Positions 35,561 to 48,019 of a stretch of DNA of 64,000 nucleotides are shown here, one piece after another. The stretch is from the NCBI GenBank assembly GCA_028023455.1, contig JAQFVV010006215.1:7917230-7981229 (forward strand), read 5' to 3'. A program made the translations under genes and the position numbers. This DNA is from Epiperipatus broadwayi (lineage: Eukaryota; Onychophora; Udeonychophora; Euonychophora; Peripatidae). The stretch's first letter is position 1; every line of letters begins with the position of its first letter. The notes below the pieces were generated by a model. It was not told where the DNA came from and did not search any database. It was given only the letters and a program-made list of their open reading frames with translations.

Positions 35561-38460
35561 TATGAGGCTAACAAATACTAAACTAACAACAAGATATAGA
35601 CTTCTCATGAACTAACTAAGTTGTCACTAAGAATTTTAAAAATACAACATGTATATTCAATGTAAGACCAACAATGCAAAACTGTCAAATGACTAATATA
35701 AGAATTATTTAAAATTAAATGCATATAAAAATTCCAGGCAAAGGCACAATGCACACATAATAAAATATTAAATACTAAAGATATAGTGAGTGACTTATGG
35801 ACTTTAAAAGATTGCAAATTAAATGCGAGAATATTAATTTTCAATGCATATAAAAAATATTTCCAGTTATTAATGTAGCATTTATAAAACAAATGAATGG
35901 AAACTCTCTGATAAATCTCTTTGGCTAATTTAAAATAAGACTGAATGAAATACCACATATAAATAAACTAAGACAGATATTTAAATCTCTGTGAATGAAA
36001 TTATCAAATAGAAATTAACTTGTGAAACACTTAATAAATATAATAAAATTTACCTGAGAATGGCAAAATATCTATCTACTAATAAACCCATTGATATTTA
36101 AATTGTAACATTAGTTTACCTGGTATATTTATGCTAATAGTATTACATATATTTTAAAACAAAATATATAGCATAAATATTTTTCTGGTTTATAAACAAA
36201 AATATAAAAACAAATATACAGTAACTTAAGTTCATAGTTTCAGCTCCCTACTGGCTTGTTTCCATTCTAGACATGGATATAATTTATTGAAGACAAATTA
36301 TCTGATGGTATTTGAAGCTTCTGGTCAAAACATTCATAAGTATGGCAATAATTTCTAAAAAAAATGAAACATGTTTAATAGTTCTTTAAAGATGTTTTAA
36401 TTTCTTCCTTTAAAGATATTTTTATAGTAGAACATTGAAATAATAAGAATAGGCCAGCATTAGAATGATACATAAAATAAATTCTTCAGCTGAGAACATT
36501 TTTACAAGGATCCCGGGTTTACATGTACAATAATATAGCTTTATTTCAATTCCATTCTCTTTTAAGCAAACACATTTTTTTAAAACAGTTTTTTTTTAAA
36601 AAAAAAATTTTTCTTATATAATAATTTAAGATGTGTTTCCAAAGAATTTTTCTTTATTCTTCTCAACATAAGAGTAGAATTATTTTACAATTAGAAAATT
36701 TCCTCTGTTTAGGAGCTAGGAACAATTGTCACAACTTTACGTATAAATAAATGCAAATGTAACAGTTCATTATGTAGACAAAAGTTTATATTTAATAATG
36801 GTAGCTTATAGTATTTTGTCTGACTTTCAACAGTAGACAATCTATCATATTCAATACATTTTTAAATTCGACATTAGGCAAAATTAATATTAAACTATAC
36901 TAAACGCTTAGCAGATAGAATTCATCCTTCCTCATTTTAGCACAGTATATTTTTCTCTTTAAACTTTTAGAAACAAGCATTATTATAACAGGAATATCTT
37001 GAAATTAATGTTATCACTAATAAATTCTTGGACTTAAAATCAGTTTTAATTACAAGGATATTGATGCATTTTTTAACTATAATGAAATTAAAATATAAAT
37101 GTCTTTCAATTTTCCTCGCTTATGTTTTAGCTTAATTAGATAATTACTAAGTATCCTCCAACTATAATAGTTCAGTACAATAAATATATTTAGCCATATA
37201 GATACTAACGGTTGGTATCCCAATTTTACTTTCTGGCAGATATAAAACATGCAATAAATAAATAAGATAAAAGATGTAAAACTTCCTTTTAACATTTTGT
37301 TACTATAGTTTTAAAGTTAATTGAGAGTTGATATCAGAAAATGTTACCTTTTTCTAGTAGTTGCAATTCATAATTGTAGAACAATTAAATATACTTTTTA
37401 AACATACTTTTGCTTTTAATAAAAATAATAAACTTTTTAAAAAAAAATTACAATTTTTTTTTATTATAGAAAAGTTTTCAGGAGCCACACACACTGAAAT
37501 ACAAATAAAGTCCTGTATTTAGAACCTGATAATTTTATTCTCCAAATTTCATGTCAATTCATTTTTAAAATAACCAATCAATCCAAGTTATTTCATATTC
37601 AACTTTAACACCTTTTATAGATCAGCTGAGAAATTGGTCACTGACATAATTGATCTAATTATTTGAAACTCACATAGTCATTAATGATTTATAAATTACA
37701 AGTTAATTATTAATTTTTTATGTAACATTTTTAAAAAATATATTACATAAAATAAAAATGAAACAAATATAAAAATTAGAACTAGTTTTATTTATCAAAA
37801 CTTTTTTAAATATTTAATTATAACACTTTAATTCATTCATTTGTTTTTAATAAATATTGTAATTAAATTATTATTTCTTCATATATTTCATACATCTCCA
37901 TGCATGCACACACACATGGATGACTCTTAACCTGACATCTACTAGTTAGTTATAATTTATTTTAAAAAACTACAAATAAAAATTATTTAACGAATATTAA
38001 ATTAGAAATAACTTTACAGGTTAAAGGCTAATTTAAATTAAACATTTAAATATTATAAGACTAACAAAATTTAAAAGATTACTTTTAAACCAATTTAATA
38101 CTATTTACTTTATCTATAATATTAACTTATTTATAGGTTTATAAATTAGAAATGAACACAACAATCGTTACTTTATAATACATTTAATATTTATTAATTT
38201 CAAAACTATCCCTAATATTTCCATTAAGTAAATTTACTATCTTATATCTCTTATCAAACTAATTACCAACATGCTACTGAAATATTTACACATAATCCTA
38301 CAAAATTTAATAAATATTACAATACTATACATTATTATCATATATTATTCATTAACTAATTAATTTCCATTTTTATCATTATTTTTTTTAAAATCAGAAA
38401 ATTACAAATAAATAGCTAAGCTAAGATAAACTCTGATACCTGTTGGAGCCAAGTGAAGTT
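35561..38460. other. AT-rich DNA without recognised genes
   Basis: About 2.9 kb with no motif, no splice-flanked open frame and no repeat shared with other parts of the window. Confidence 0.5.
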
Positions 38461-38470
38461 TCACTTATGT

Positions 38471-39000
38471 ACAATATATATGTAAGTTTAAGCCTGTATA
38501 GTGTATTAATTTACATACTGAAACAGTGCATCAAAAGATCTGCCCCTCCCTTGCATATGTATGTAAATATGGATTATTCTTCTGTACACAAGGGGTCAGT
38601 ATGATTAAATGTCAAAATGGGTAGGATGACAACCTTGGCACAAACGTGGGCTTTGAACATCCCATCATCAGATTTTCAATGAAATGAAAGGCTGAAGAGT
38701 TGTCAGTTGGAGTGGTGCGAAGCCTGTCCATTAAAGTATGAAGATTGGCTATCTTAATATAAAGCTGAGCACTGATTGTATATATCTGTGGAAATGGTAA
38801 TCTGTACCAATTGGTGAGTGCTGGTTTAGTATTGAATACATATATTTATGATTGTTTATCTTTCCAATGTGTGTGATCAGGTGGATCAGCGATATGAAAT
38901 GGCATAGAGAGTTGAGAATTGTTTGAAAGTCTGAGTTCGAAACCCACATACATTACATATATATATGCAAGTTTAAGTCTGTATAGTGTATTAATTTACT
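38471..39000 (+). repeat. Family-S repeat, copy 4, with terminal direct repeats
   Basis: Long copy of the family. Unlike the others it begins and ends with the same 45-bp segment (38471-38514 and 38955-38999; shared TGTATAGTGTATTAATTTAC), so it looks like one and a bit units of a former tandem array. A B-box-like GAGTTCGAAACCC lies near 38933-38945. Confidence 0.85.
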
Positions 39001-39058
39001 ATTGATTAAAGTAAAATATTTAGCCATTTGAATTTCCATTTACCAAAACTTAGATATT

Positions 39059-40135
39059 GTAAGATGTGCCCCTTCTGTCTTTCCAATATCATTTACACAC
39101 CTTTTGGCCTAATTCTAATCCAAGACTCAATATATTATCATTCTTTAGTAAATACTAGATGAAGCAATATAATTGATAAATCATTAAATGTTATATCCAT
39201 TTAAATCCCAATTTAGTCATACAATAAATATGTATTTGAATTAAATTATAAAAGACATACACGACAACTTGTATTAAAATTATCTTGTTAATTGTGATGT
39301 AACTCGAACACATTACAACAATATGAGAGAAATACGATCAGATAAAGTAAACACAAGCAAGAACTGACTGATTAGTTTAAAGGAAATAAATAAATATTTT
39401 ATTGTTATTTACATATTGTCTATATATAATCATTTTTAATGATGTAAACAATGAACCTAAATCAAAATCATGAACTTAATATTAAAAGTCATCTAAAATC
39501 ATCTTAGATAGAATATCCTCATGTAAATAGGAAAAAGGAAAAAAACAACGCGCTTCTCCAAATAGAGAAAATTACTCACAGGCGGAATAACCTGCAACGC
39601 AGAGAATTCGAATTTGCAATTAAAATAGAAATACTAGCTACTATTGACTTCAAATTGTCATAAAATCAAATATTTGATAAAGTAAGAAAAGTACAGTATA
39701 TAGATTTAAAACTAGCCAACTGAGGAATTTGAAACTGAAATCTTTGAAATTAAATTCAGATTATTAGAATTTCCAAAATATTACTTCTAAATCATAGATC
39801 GAATCACCTAGAATTAATGATATCTAATAATAAAGAAAATATTGCTCTTAATTCATTCAAGATAATAAAATTATATAAATATCTATATAGACAATCATGC
39901 ATTGCTAAGTGCAAAAGCAACATTGGGGGAAAAAAGTAGTCATTCATGGAACTATAACTATCAGCATGAAATTGACCTAGCACTTAGCACCTGTGTCATA
40001 AAACTTCCAAGTTGACTCTTAATAAATGGATCCAACCACTCTTCACTTTAAAGCAAAAGTTCTAAGAATATAAAGAATAAATGACTTTATGGATGTTCAG
40101 AGACACTCATATTTACTATCTATACCCGAAATGGA
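39059..40135 (+). repeat. L2 5' LTR (clear part)
   Basis: Matches 48020-49095 along its length with scattered substitutions and indels. Homology is clear to about GACTTTATGGATG (40080-40093) and weaker beyond; the true end may be as far as 40345, where a GGTTACAACGAGAACTCG stretch could include a primer site. Confidence 0.8.
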
Positions 40136-40764
40136 TTAATAAGAATTATTAGAATGACTCACTAGGACATTTATCCTTATGAACTTTAAAACAACATTTA
40201 AGTTGATGTCATTAATTTTTTTTATTTGTATATTTTGTGTAAATGTTTTCATTCATATCTCTCCTTTAATGTGCATACAAAGGGGGAAATAAGTGTTAAT
40301 ACATAACATAATGGAGAAATATTATTGTAAGTAAAATAAAATATTGGTTACAACGAGAACTCGCTTGCTTAAAAATCTATTTATCATCCAGGGAAAGGTA
40401 AGATTTCACCTAATATATATTTATTCTAAACATTTGTACAATTGCACTATTATATATTTTTCTTTTGTTTGTTTATCCTAATATTTTTGCTAAATGTTTT
40501 CAGTATACTTGACTAATTATTTTTATCATAAATGGTCTTTCTTATCTGCATCATAACTATAGTATATAACAGAAGGTTCCCATATCATCACTATGACAGA
40601 TAGGAATTTAATATATCAAGTTAATGAAAATAAAGTGAATTATGATTTTCATATAATCATAAATATAAAATAAATTTCATTTATATTAACACGGACATCA
40701 TATTAATTGAAATAAATTAGGTAGTTGTGACTTACGCCCCATGTGGCTGCCAGAGGCGCTATTT

Positions 40765-42168
40765 CATATTAATGAAATTAATATGAAAACAACTGATACA
40801 CTTTTAAACACTGCAACAAAAATAGCTGGTTGAAAAAAGCAGCACTTGACCAATAACATTTCTACTGAGATTAGTGAATTTCTGATGAAAAGAATGAATA
40901 TGAAGATATACAAAAATGATGTGTTAAAAAGAATTGAATATCTCAAATTTTGTAAAATGATGTGGAAAAGAATTGAAAATGATATAACTAGCAAGGAAAG
41001 CAGTAGAAGAGAATGAAAGTCTCAAGAGTGTAAAACAACATTTTTGTATTGGTAGGAAATTTATATCTGCAATAAGAAAAAAAGCTAGAATTATTACTAA
41101 AAAGAGAGATGACATCATGAAATGGATAGAAGACTTTTATCAAGAATTATATAGTAATAAAGAACAAATACCTCCTATATCTATTACATCTTTTGAATTG
41201 CTCATAATTTTAAATGAAGAAGTGAGACATACAATTAAATATATGAAGAAAGAAAAGGCTCCAGGTAATGGTAGAATTATAATTGATATATTAAAAGAAG
41301 CAGGTGAAAAAATATATTTTTTTAGCAATGTTATATACCAAATGTCTAAATGATAAAGATGTGCCAGATGATTGGAAAAATGCAGTATTAATATTAATAT
41401 TTAAAAAAGGTGATAAAGAAGATATTAGAAATTACAGACCTATCAGCCATTTATCAGTTACATAGAAAATTTTTACCAAGATAATTACAACTCGTCTGCA
41501 GAGAACATTGGATTTCCACCAACCAAAAGAACAAACTGGATTTAAAAGTGGTTTTAGTACAGGATATCATATCCAGGGATTGAGAAAAGTTATAGAAAGG
41601 ACAAATGAATATCAGTTGCCACTATGTTTTGGATTTCTAGATTATGAAAAGGAATTTGAATGTAAACTTTTCTTCAGTGATTAAACCATTGGATCATCAA
41701 GGTATATTGTCATATTTTAAAGAAAATTTATAAAAATGGAACAGCAACAATTAGATTATATAATGATACAGACAGGGTGACTCCATATCTCCAAAACGTT
41801 TTACAGCAGTGCTGCAAGAAGTATTTTGTGGATTAAAATGGGAAGCTGAAGGAGTGAAAGTAAATGATTATTTACGTCATTAAAATTTTTCAGATGATGT
41901 AGTTGTTTTTGCTAATAATGCAGATGAAATTAATCATAGAATTAAACTTGGTTGTAGTGCTTTTAGTAGAAATAACTTGATACTAAAAGGAAATATGCCT
42001 ATGTGTTTGTAAAGAAAGATTTTTAATAAATGTGTTTTACCTGTTCTTACTTATGGATCTGAGACTTGGATACTTAATAGAAGAGCAATACAGACTTCAG
42101 ACCACTCAAAGAAGTATGGAGAGATGTATATTGGGAGTAACAAGAAGAGATCGAAAATGCAATATTGT
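40765..42168 (+). pseudogene. RTE LINE fragment captured in T2
   Basis: Begins directly after the left inverted repeat with RTE sequence equivalent to about 32291 and runs, with internal deletions, to about 33930. Recognisable: NEINMKTTDT, RDDIMKWIEDFYQELYSN, RNYRPISHLS, FADDVV-type segment near 41887-41915 and YGSETWILNR. Stops and frameshifts throughout. The codon corresponding to the premature stop of the 31 kb copy is CGA here (about 42150-42160). Confidence 0.88.
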
Positions 42169-43424
42169 TTTCTCTCCAGTATTTTAAAAATATTTATTGT
42201 GTAAGAGATCTTCGAATTATTGTTCGTGCACGTAACAAAACGCAAATTTATCTTTTTAAAATAACACGTTTGCGAAATAAAAGATCTATAAACAGAAATG
42301 TAATTTGCATTACTTTAGAAGTTGCTTGAAATATTATTTTAAAGTATAAAAAAAAAGTTTTACAAACAATTACTTTTCAAACTAACGATTTTTAGCAGTT
42401 TTGAAAGATTGAAGTAAAACGGAAGTGGTAAAATTATTTTTTAAAAAAAATAAAAAATATTTTTACAGAAAATAAAAAGATCGATTTTTAAAATAAAATA
42501 ATTTAAAAATATATAGATTTATCAGAGAATGAAACTCAATGTAATCAGACCACGCAAACAAGTATGGAGAGATGTATATTGGGAGTAACAAGAAGAGATC
42601 GAAAACGCAATATTGTTTTCTCTCCAGTAATTTAAAAATATTTATTGTATAAGAGATCTTCGAATTATTGTTCGCACACATAACAAAACGCAAATTTATC
42701 TTTTTAAAATAACACGTTTGCGAAATAAAAGATCTATAAACAGAAATGTAATTTGTATTACTTTAGAAGTTGCTTGAAATATTATTTTAAAGTATTAAAA
42801 AAAAAGTTTTACAAACAATTACTTTTCAAACTAACGATTTTTAGCAGTTTTGAAAGATTGAAGTAAAATGGAAGTGGCAAAATAAAAAAATAAAAAACAT
42901 TTTTACAGAAAAAAAAAAGATCGATTTTTAAAATAAAATAATTTAAAAATATATAGATTTATCAGAGAATGAAACTCAATGTAATCAGACCACGCAAACA
43001 AGTATGGAGAGATGTATATTGGGAGTAACAAGAAGAGATCGAAAACACAATATTGTTTTCTCTCCAGTAATTTAAAAATATTTATTGTATAAGAGATCTT
43101 CGAATTATTGTTCGCACACGTAACAAAACGCAAATTTATCTTTTTAAAATAACACGTTTGCGAAATAAAAGATCTATAAACAGAAATGTAATTTGTATTA
43201 CTTTAGAAGTTGCTTGAAACATTATTTTAAAGTATTAAAAAAAAAGTTTTACAAACAATTACTTTTCAAACTAACGATTTTTAGCAGTTTTGAAAGATTG
43301 AAGTAAAATGGAAGTGGCAAAATAAAAAAATAAAAAACATTTTTACAGAAAAAAAAAAGATCGATTTTTAAAATAAAATAATTTAAAAATATATAGATTT
43401 ATCAGAGAGTGAAACTCAATGTAA
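42099..43424 (+). repeat. Three-unit tandem array (448 and 440 bp) inside T2
   Basis: Units start near 42099, 42547 and 42987; the landmark AGTATGGAGAGATGTATATT falls at 42113, 42561 and 43001. Each unit opens with about 70 bp of RTE coding sequence (CAGACCAC...CGAAAACGCAATA) followed by family-T arm sequence. Units two and three are nearly identical, so the amplification is recent. The minus-strand frames repeated every 440 bp are by-products. Confidence 0.92.
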
Positions 43425-43939
43425 AAATATTAAATTTTAAAGCAGATTTAAATAGTTATGGTTTTCTATATTATTCACACCTTCACATTACTCGCTATGT
43501 TTGTGTTAAGAACATGGATGGAAACCGGAATTAGCAAGCGAGTGTAAATATCGCTTCTAAACGGTGCCGTTTTTTCCGTGCATAGCGTGGAGAAACAGCG
43601 CCACCTAGTGGGCTAGATTGCTGGGTGATTGCTGTTTAGCAGACGATGTAAGCTGGATCGGTTTACCTATGGCTAACAGTGCCACCAAGCGGGCAATAGT
43701 GCTGGCAGCTACTTGGCATGAGGTTACTGTGCATACACATGGTGAACAGCGCCATCTAGCGGCTGGAATTTTGCATCGTCTGCTTCTGGCCCACTACTGT
43801 TGCATACGCATGGTGAACAGCGCCATCTAGCGGCTGGAACTTTGCATCGTCTGCTTTTGGGCCCCTACTCTGGATATTTCTGTGGTTGACACGGTAATAG
43901 CGCCTCTGGCGGCCACATGGGGCGTAAGTCACAACTACC
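43425..43939 (-). repeat. T2 right end with CTCF-like motif cluster
   Basis: GC-richer terminal 350 bp. Motifs near the CTCF consensus: 43596-43613, 43677-43694, 43747-43763, 43818-43834 and a weaker one at 43898-43914; a 71-bp tandem duplication explains the identical third and fourth. The GGGCCCCTACTC and CTGTGGTTGAC blocks are shared with both T1 arms. Confidence 0.85.
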
Positions 43940-43947
43940 ATAAATTA

Positions 43948-45090
43948 TAAGCAAAGAGTAACCATAGATGTTCAATTAAATATTTTATAGTTTTAAATCT
44001 TCATATTAAAATGTTATTTATTGTAAATATATTTATTAAATATAAGTGTTTTTTAGTTAAAAACTCTGCATTTTTCTATGTTCAATTTTCATTTAGTCAT
44101 ATCTTGTCACATATATATAATTTTACACATTTACACATATTTTTATATCCACACCTATCCTTATACACTTGAACATATTCATGCATATCTGCATTTTAAG
44201 TGATATTAATATACCCTGAACTAGACGACTATGCAAATTCTCCTTGAGTTTGAAATCTGGGAGTAACGGAAATGAAAGATGATAAGGACGAGGTGAGTGT
44301 ATGTATATAGTTTAATTTTTATTTGATTATTAATCTCTCATCTCCCAGGAATGAAGTTAAAGTGTATGTGGGTATATAGGTGCAAGGATCCAAGAAAGGC
44401 ATTCATTGTGATGACCAAGCTGACTTATTATAATACCAGGTAAAAGCTCATTTTGTTATATATGACTACCAATCATGGAGCCTATAATCATATATTAATA
44501 TCACACTTGGTTATATATGGGTTAATCGGAATTTTATATTAATCTACAATTCAAAATTTTCAATAATGAAAACAATAAAACATAAACATTTTTAATTATA
44601 AAATATTTTTTTTGATATGAAATTGAACTTGAATATTGAAATTTATTTACAACTAAAACATATAAAATAGATGATAGTCAACCACTGAAAATGCTATAAA
44701 ATAGAGAGACTAAATAGTAAATTAAAAGGTCAAATAAAGTAATAGGCGCAGTGAACATAAAATTTTGTTTTGGCAAGAATAGTAAAAATGATAATGACAA
44801 ATATTTCCATGATGTTCATTATAATAGAAAACCTTTATCACAATTCAAAAGATGAAATAATAATTAGGATAATCAATTAAAAGAAAGTAGTAGAAAATTT
44901 CATGATTATAAAAAGTAAAATCCAAATGGTATGATTAGAAACACATTGAAAATGAAATTTAAATATGAGATGAAACAAATAGTGAAGATGGAGAGTGCTA
45001 TTTTAAAAGACTAAGAAATAGAACAGGACTTTAATACATCTGGGAGGACTACAGTAAAAATTATTCAATCCCCAAAAATTATTAAGACTA
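43948..45090 (+). other. L2 leader right of T2
   Basis: A/T-rich sequence before the gag-like region. No motif recognised. Confidence 0.4.
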
Positions 45091-45966
45091 CAATACACCA
45101 GAAGAAGAGAAAGGAAATGTTAATGATGTATCATTGAATCAAATAATGTCAATGATACAGCAAATGTCTGCAGATATAAAAGCAGATCAAAAGCAAATGT
45201 TCGCCACTCAGCAACTGAATAACTGTCAGTAAAAATGGATAATATGAAAGCAGATATAAAATCAGATCTAAACTATGCTGGATAATAAGAGAGCATATCA
45301 ACAGCAATTATTTGCCAAGAAAGATAATAAGATAGCAGATATACAGCAAATGTCAACCGACATAATAAATGTTTTTGAAAAGTAGCAAAATCAATTTGAA
45401 AGGATAGAAAACAAGGAAACTGAACTAAAAGCTGACAACAGTATTAAATTATTATCTTTAGAGAAAATGATAGAAGAAAAAGACCGCAGAGGTGAACAAA
45501 AAATTGAAGACAAAATTGAAAGTAAAATAAATACTCTGGTCCTCTAAACAAAGCAAATAGATGATAACTCCAAACTTAAACTGTAATTAAATCCAGAAGC
45601 ATCTGAAGTTAATCATACTATAGAAGATGAAACTAAGATATTAAAAGCATTGGTGGATATCTCAAGATAAAAGTTCCAGTGATAAATAAAATTGATGAAT
45701 GTCTGGAGTCATACCATTGTATTGACATTCATTGTAAAAATAAATTTGAAATGTTTTTTACAAATACTGTTTCTCAGTTAATTGAAATCTATAAGGATGT
45801 AATACTTCCACATCATGATAATCTTATAAAAGAGAAATATCATAATGATAATAAAGTTTGGGAAACTTTAAATGAAGTGATTATGATTAACTATCTTAAG
45901 TATAAATTAAGATATTCAAAAGGCTTCTATAATGGAAGAGATGATCGGAATAAAAAGATCAGTTGA
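45091..45966 (+). pseudogene. L2 gag-like region
   Basis: A Gln/Asp/Lys-rich coiled-coil stretch (IQQMSADIKADQKQMF and repeats of the same words, 45150-45560) is followed by an open frame at 45679-45966 (DECLESYHCIDIHCKNKFEM start, 95 codons). Order and position after the leader suggest Gag, but no capsid or CCHC signature is clear. At least two stops separate the parts. It could be an unrelated captured sequence. Confidence 0.45.
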
Positions 45967-46009
45967 TGGATAGTACTTAAAATTAGAGCACCGCATACTA
46001 AGAATCAAA

Positions 46010-46090
46010 AAGATATTATATTCCATAATCTACATAATACCTATGAAGGCCCATTCACCTTTATTAAGTGTGCAAATATAAAGGCTTAAA
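46010..46090 (+). pseudogene. Duplicate scrap of L2 integrase C-terminus
   Basis: Encodes NTYEGPFTFIKCAN in one frame, repeating the YEGPFTFIKCAS of 47030-47060. It is bounded by stops, so an internal rearrangement of L2 is the likely cause. Confidence 0.6.
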
Positions 46091-46839
46091 ATGAAAATGG
46101 ATTTGTAGGATTATGACCCGGATACGGAAATCAAATTACAAAAAACGGAATAATCCCAATTTTTTTATACATATATAAGTAAATCATTTTAAGTCTAAAT
46201 AAAAATCCATAGGATGTGAATTTGAACTCATGTAATAAGTAATTAGGATTAAGATTAATCAGATTGAAGGATGGAAATGTAAAAGAGGAGGACATGCTTT
46301 ACAGAAATTATGTCACAAAATATATTTGGAAATAAACTTTTAGAAATGAAATTATAACATTATTTTTAGAATTAGTAATGGAAACTGATTACTTCAAGTG
46401 CTTCATTTATAAAGTAATGACAACCATCACGTTTAACTGATACCAAAGAAATTCCATTAAGCCTTAAAACTAAAAAGCAGGGATAAGGACTTTTTAAACA
46501 GATCTATACTTAAAATAATGCACAAGTTATCTAAAATGAAACTTAGCTGCATCCCTATTCAGATTAGACATAAAAGTCTATGGTATATCATTGTATAAGT
46601 AATAAATACAAATGTAAGTAATTTATATCTCATAATTCCAAGTATACTAATAAAGATGGACATAGTGTCTCCTGAGAGTAGAATAAATCCAAATTCTAGT
46701 ATTACATGAGGGGCTAATTATTATACATAAATTTTAAGCAAAGATACCCTAGAAAAAGTAAAACACATTTTTTTTAAGGGAAAATAATCAAAAACAAAAT
46801 ATACCCTAATTTTATTCTATAAACCCATGATTATGCTCA

Positions 46840-47213
46840 TCAAACCACCTATTGACCGAAAAAAGAATTGAATGGATGCATATAACAAAATGCTAAAAAT
46901 GAGGGAAAAGCATGACAGTTTTTTTTAAAAAAACTAGCTTTTATTTTAAAATTGGAGACAGAATTTTATTAAGACACCCTATATGAGCAATCCTAAAAAA
47001 TTTATTTCTCACAAATTTTGTGATCTGTATGAAGGACCATTTACTTTCATCAAATGTGCTAGTCCAAATGCACATTGGATAGATAGTGGCAATGGTATCA
47101 AAGGAACACAATGCTTGAATCATGAAACCATACGATGGGGGAAGATTGATAAATTTTTAACCAATGTAAATACAAATCTACACAGGATGGATTCAAATCC
47201 ATATAATGAATGA
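46840..47213 (+). pseudogene. L2 integrase C-terminal (GPY/F-type) region
   Basis: KPPIDRKKN, AYNKMLKMREKHDSFF, FYFKIGD and then KKFISHKFCDLYEGPFTFI with the G-P-F element of the GPY/F module, followed by NGIKGTQ. This mirrors the NGIKGVYNARNLKP end of L1. Several frame changes lie before 46983; from there the frame is open to a TGA at 47211-47213. Catalytic core is absent. Confidence 0.75.
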
Positions 47214-47248
47214 TAATGGTTATGCCTAAATTAAATTAAGCCAGAAAA

Positions 47249-47600
47249 AGATATGAGATTGATGCAAAAGAAGACAGTTTTCTAACAACCATTGATGCAT
47301 GTCAAAGATTATTATATAGTGATCATTATGCATCCCATAAAGTAAAAGAGAAATTGATAACTAGTGAAAAATCTGTCTTCCTTAAATTATAGGAAAAATG
47401 AAAAATTCTTTATGAACCACACATGTATGAATTTGTATTTATTTTATAAAGATATTAAGCAAGTTGATACTTGGATAGCAAAACAAGAAGCCTTTCTATC
47501 TAATAAAGATTTAGGATAATATGTAGACATGATTGAAACTAATTAAAAAAAAAATATTTTGAGAAATCATTAACTGCTCAAGAAAAATAAAAAATTAAAG
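47249..47600 (+). pseudogene. Beta-spectrin fragment captured in L2
   Basis: Three consecutive pieces match spectrin-repeat sequence of beta-spectrin type: 47249-47389 (IDACQRLLYSDHYASHKVKE), 47433-47520 (LFYKDIKQ then VDTWIAKQEAFLSNKDLG) and 47559-47589 (FEKSLTAQEK). The invariant helix-A Trp and the KQEAFL..DLG signature are what identify it. Two stops and at least two frameshifts break it. It lies 35 bp after the integrase frame and before the polypurine tract, the classic place for sequence acquired by an LTR element. No introns interrupt about 115 codons. Confidence 0.82.
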
Positions 47601-48019
47601 ACATATTGAATGAAAATACTCCTGAAACTAGAACAAATCAATTAAAAAAACTCCTAATACAACATGATGGGATAATTATTACACCAAAAGTTTAGGTTAA
47701 TATACCCTAGAAAAAGTAAAACACTTTTTTTTATGAAAAAATAAACCAAAAATTAAAGATATATTGAATGAAAATACTCCTGAAACTAGAACAAATCAAT
47801 TAAAAAAACTCCTAATACAACATGATGGGATAATTATTACACCAAAAGTTTAGGTTAAGATACCCTAGAAAAAGTAAAACACTTTTTTTTATGAAAAAAT
47901 AAACCAAACCAACTCCTAAAATAAAAATCACAGACTTATCTTAGATTAATCTTTAAATAATAAATAGTAAGGAATTAAATATATCATTCATCTTTAGCAG
48001 CTTTTTACTAGGGTGATAA
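47600..48019 (+). repeat. L2 3' untranslated part with a 168-bp tandem duplication
   Basis: 47592-47750 recurs at 47757-47920 (shared ACTCCTAATACAACATGATG). A related scrap lies at 46700-46790. GGGTGATAA at 48011-48019 is the polypurine tract directly before the LTR. Confidence 0.8.

Larger units (their letters stand above)
40712..43947. mobile_element. Family-T element T2 with exact 8-bp target duplication
   Basis: ATAAATTA at 40712-40719 and 43940-43947 flanks an element of 3220 bp. Its terminal inverted repeats (40720-40763 and 43896-43939) start GGTAGTTGTGACTTACG and differ at one of 44 positions. The left end has only this short repeat; the right end extends into a 1.8 kb arm related to the T1 arms. 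The inside is a decayed RTE fragment and a three-unit tandem array. An 8-bp duplication fits hAT-, P- or Merlin-like mechanisms, while long arms and captured sequence recall MULEs; the GG start is not hAT-like. No transposase. Confidence 0.88.

Noticed and set aside
42051-43133. Three minus-strand frames spaced at 440-448 bp
   Set aside because: By-products of the tandem array in T2; antisense to RTE-derived sequence.
42099-43424. CRISPR-like or satellite array
   Set aside because: Units are long, contiguous and identical over their length, with no spacers, and lie inside one transposon.
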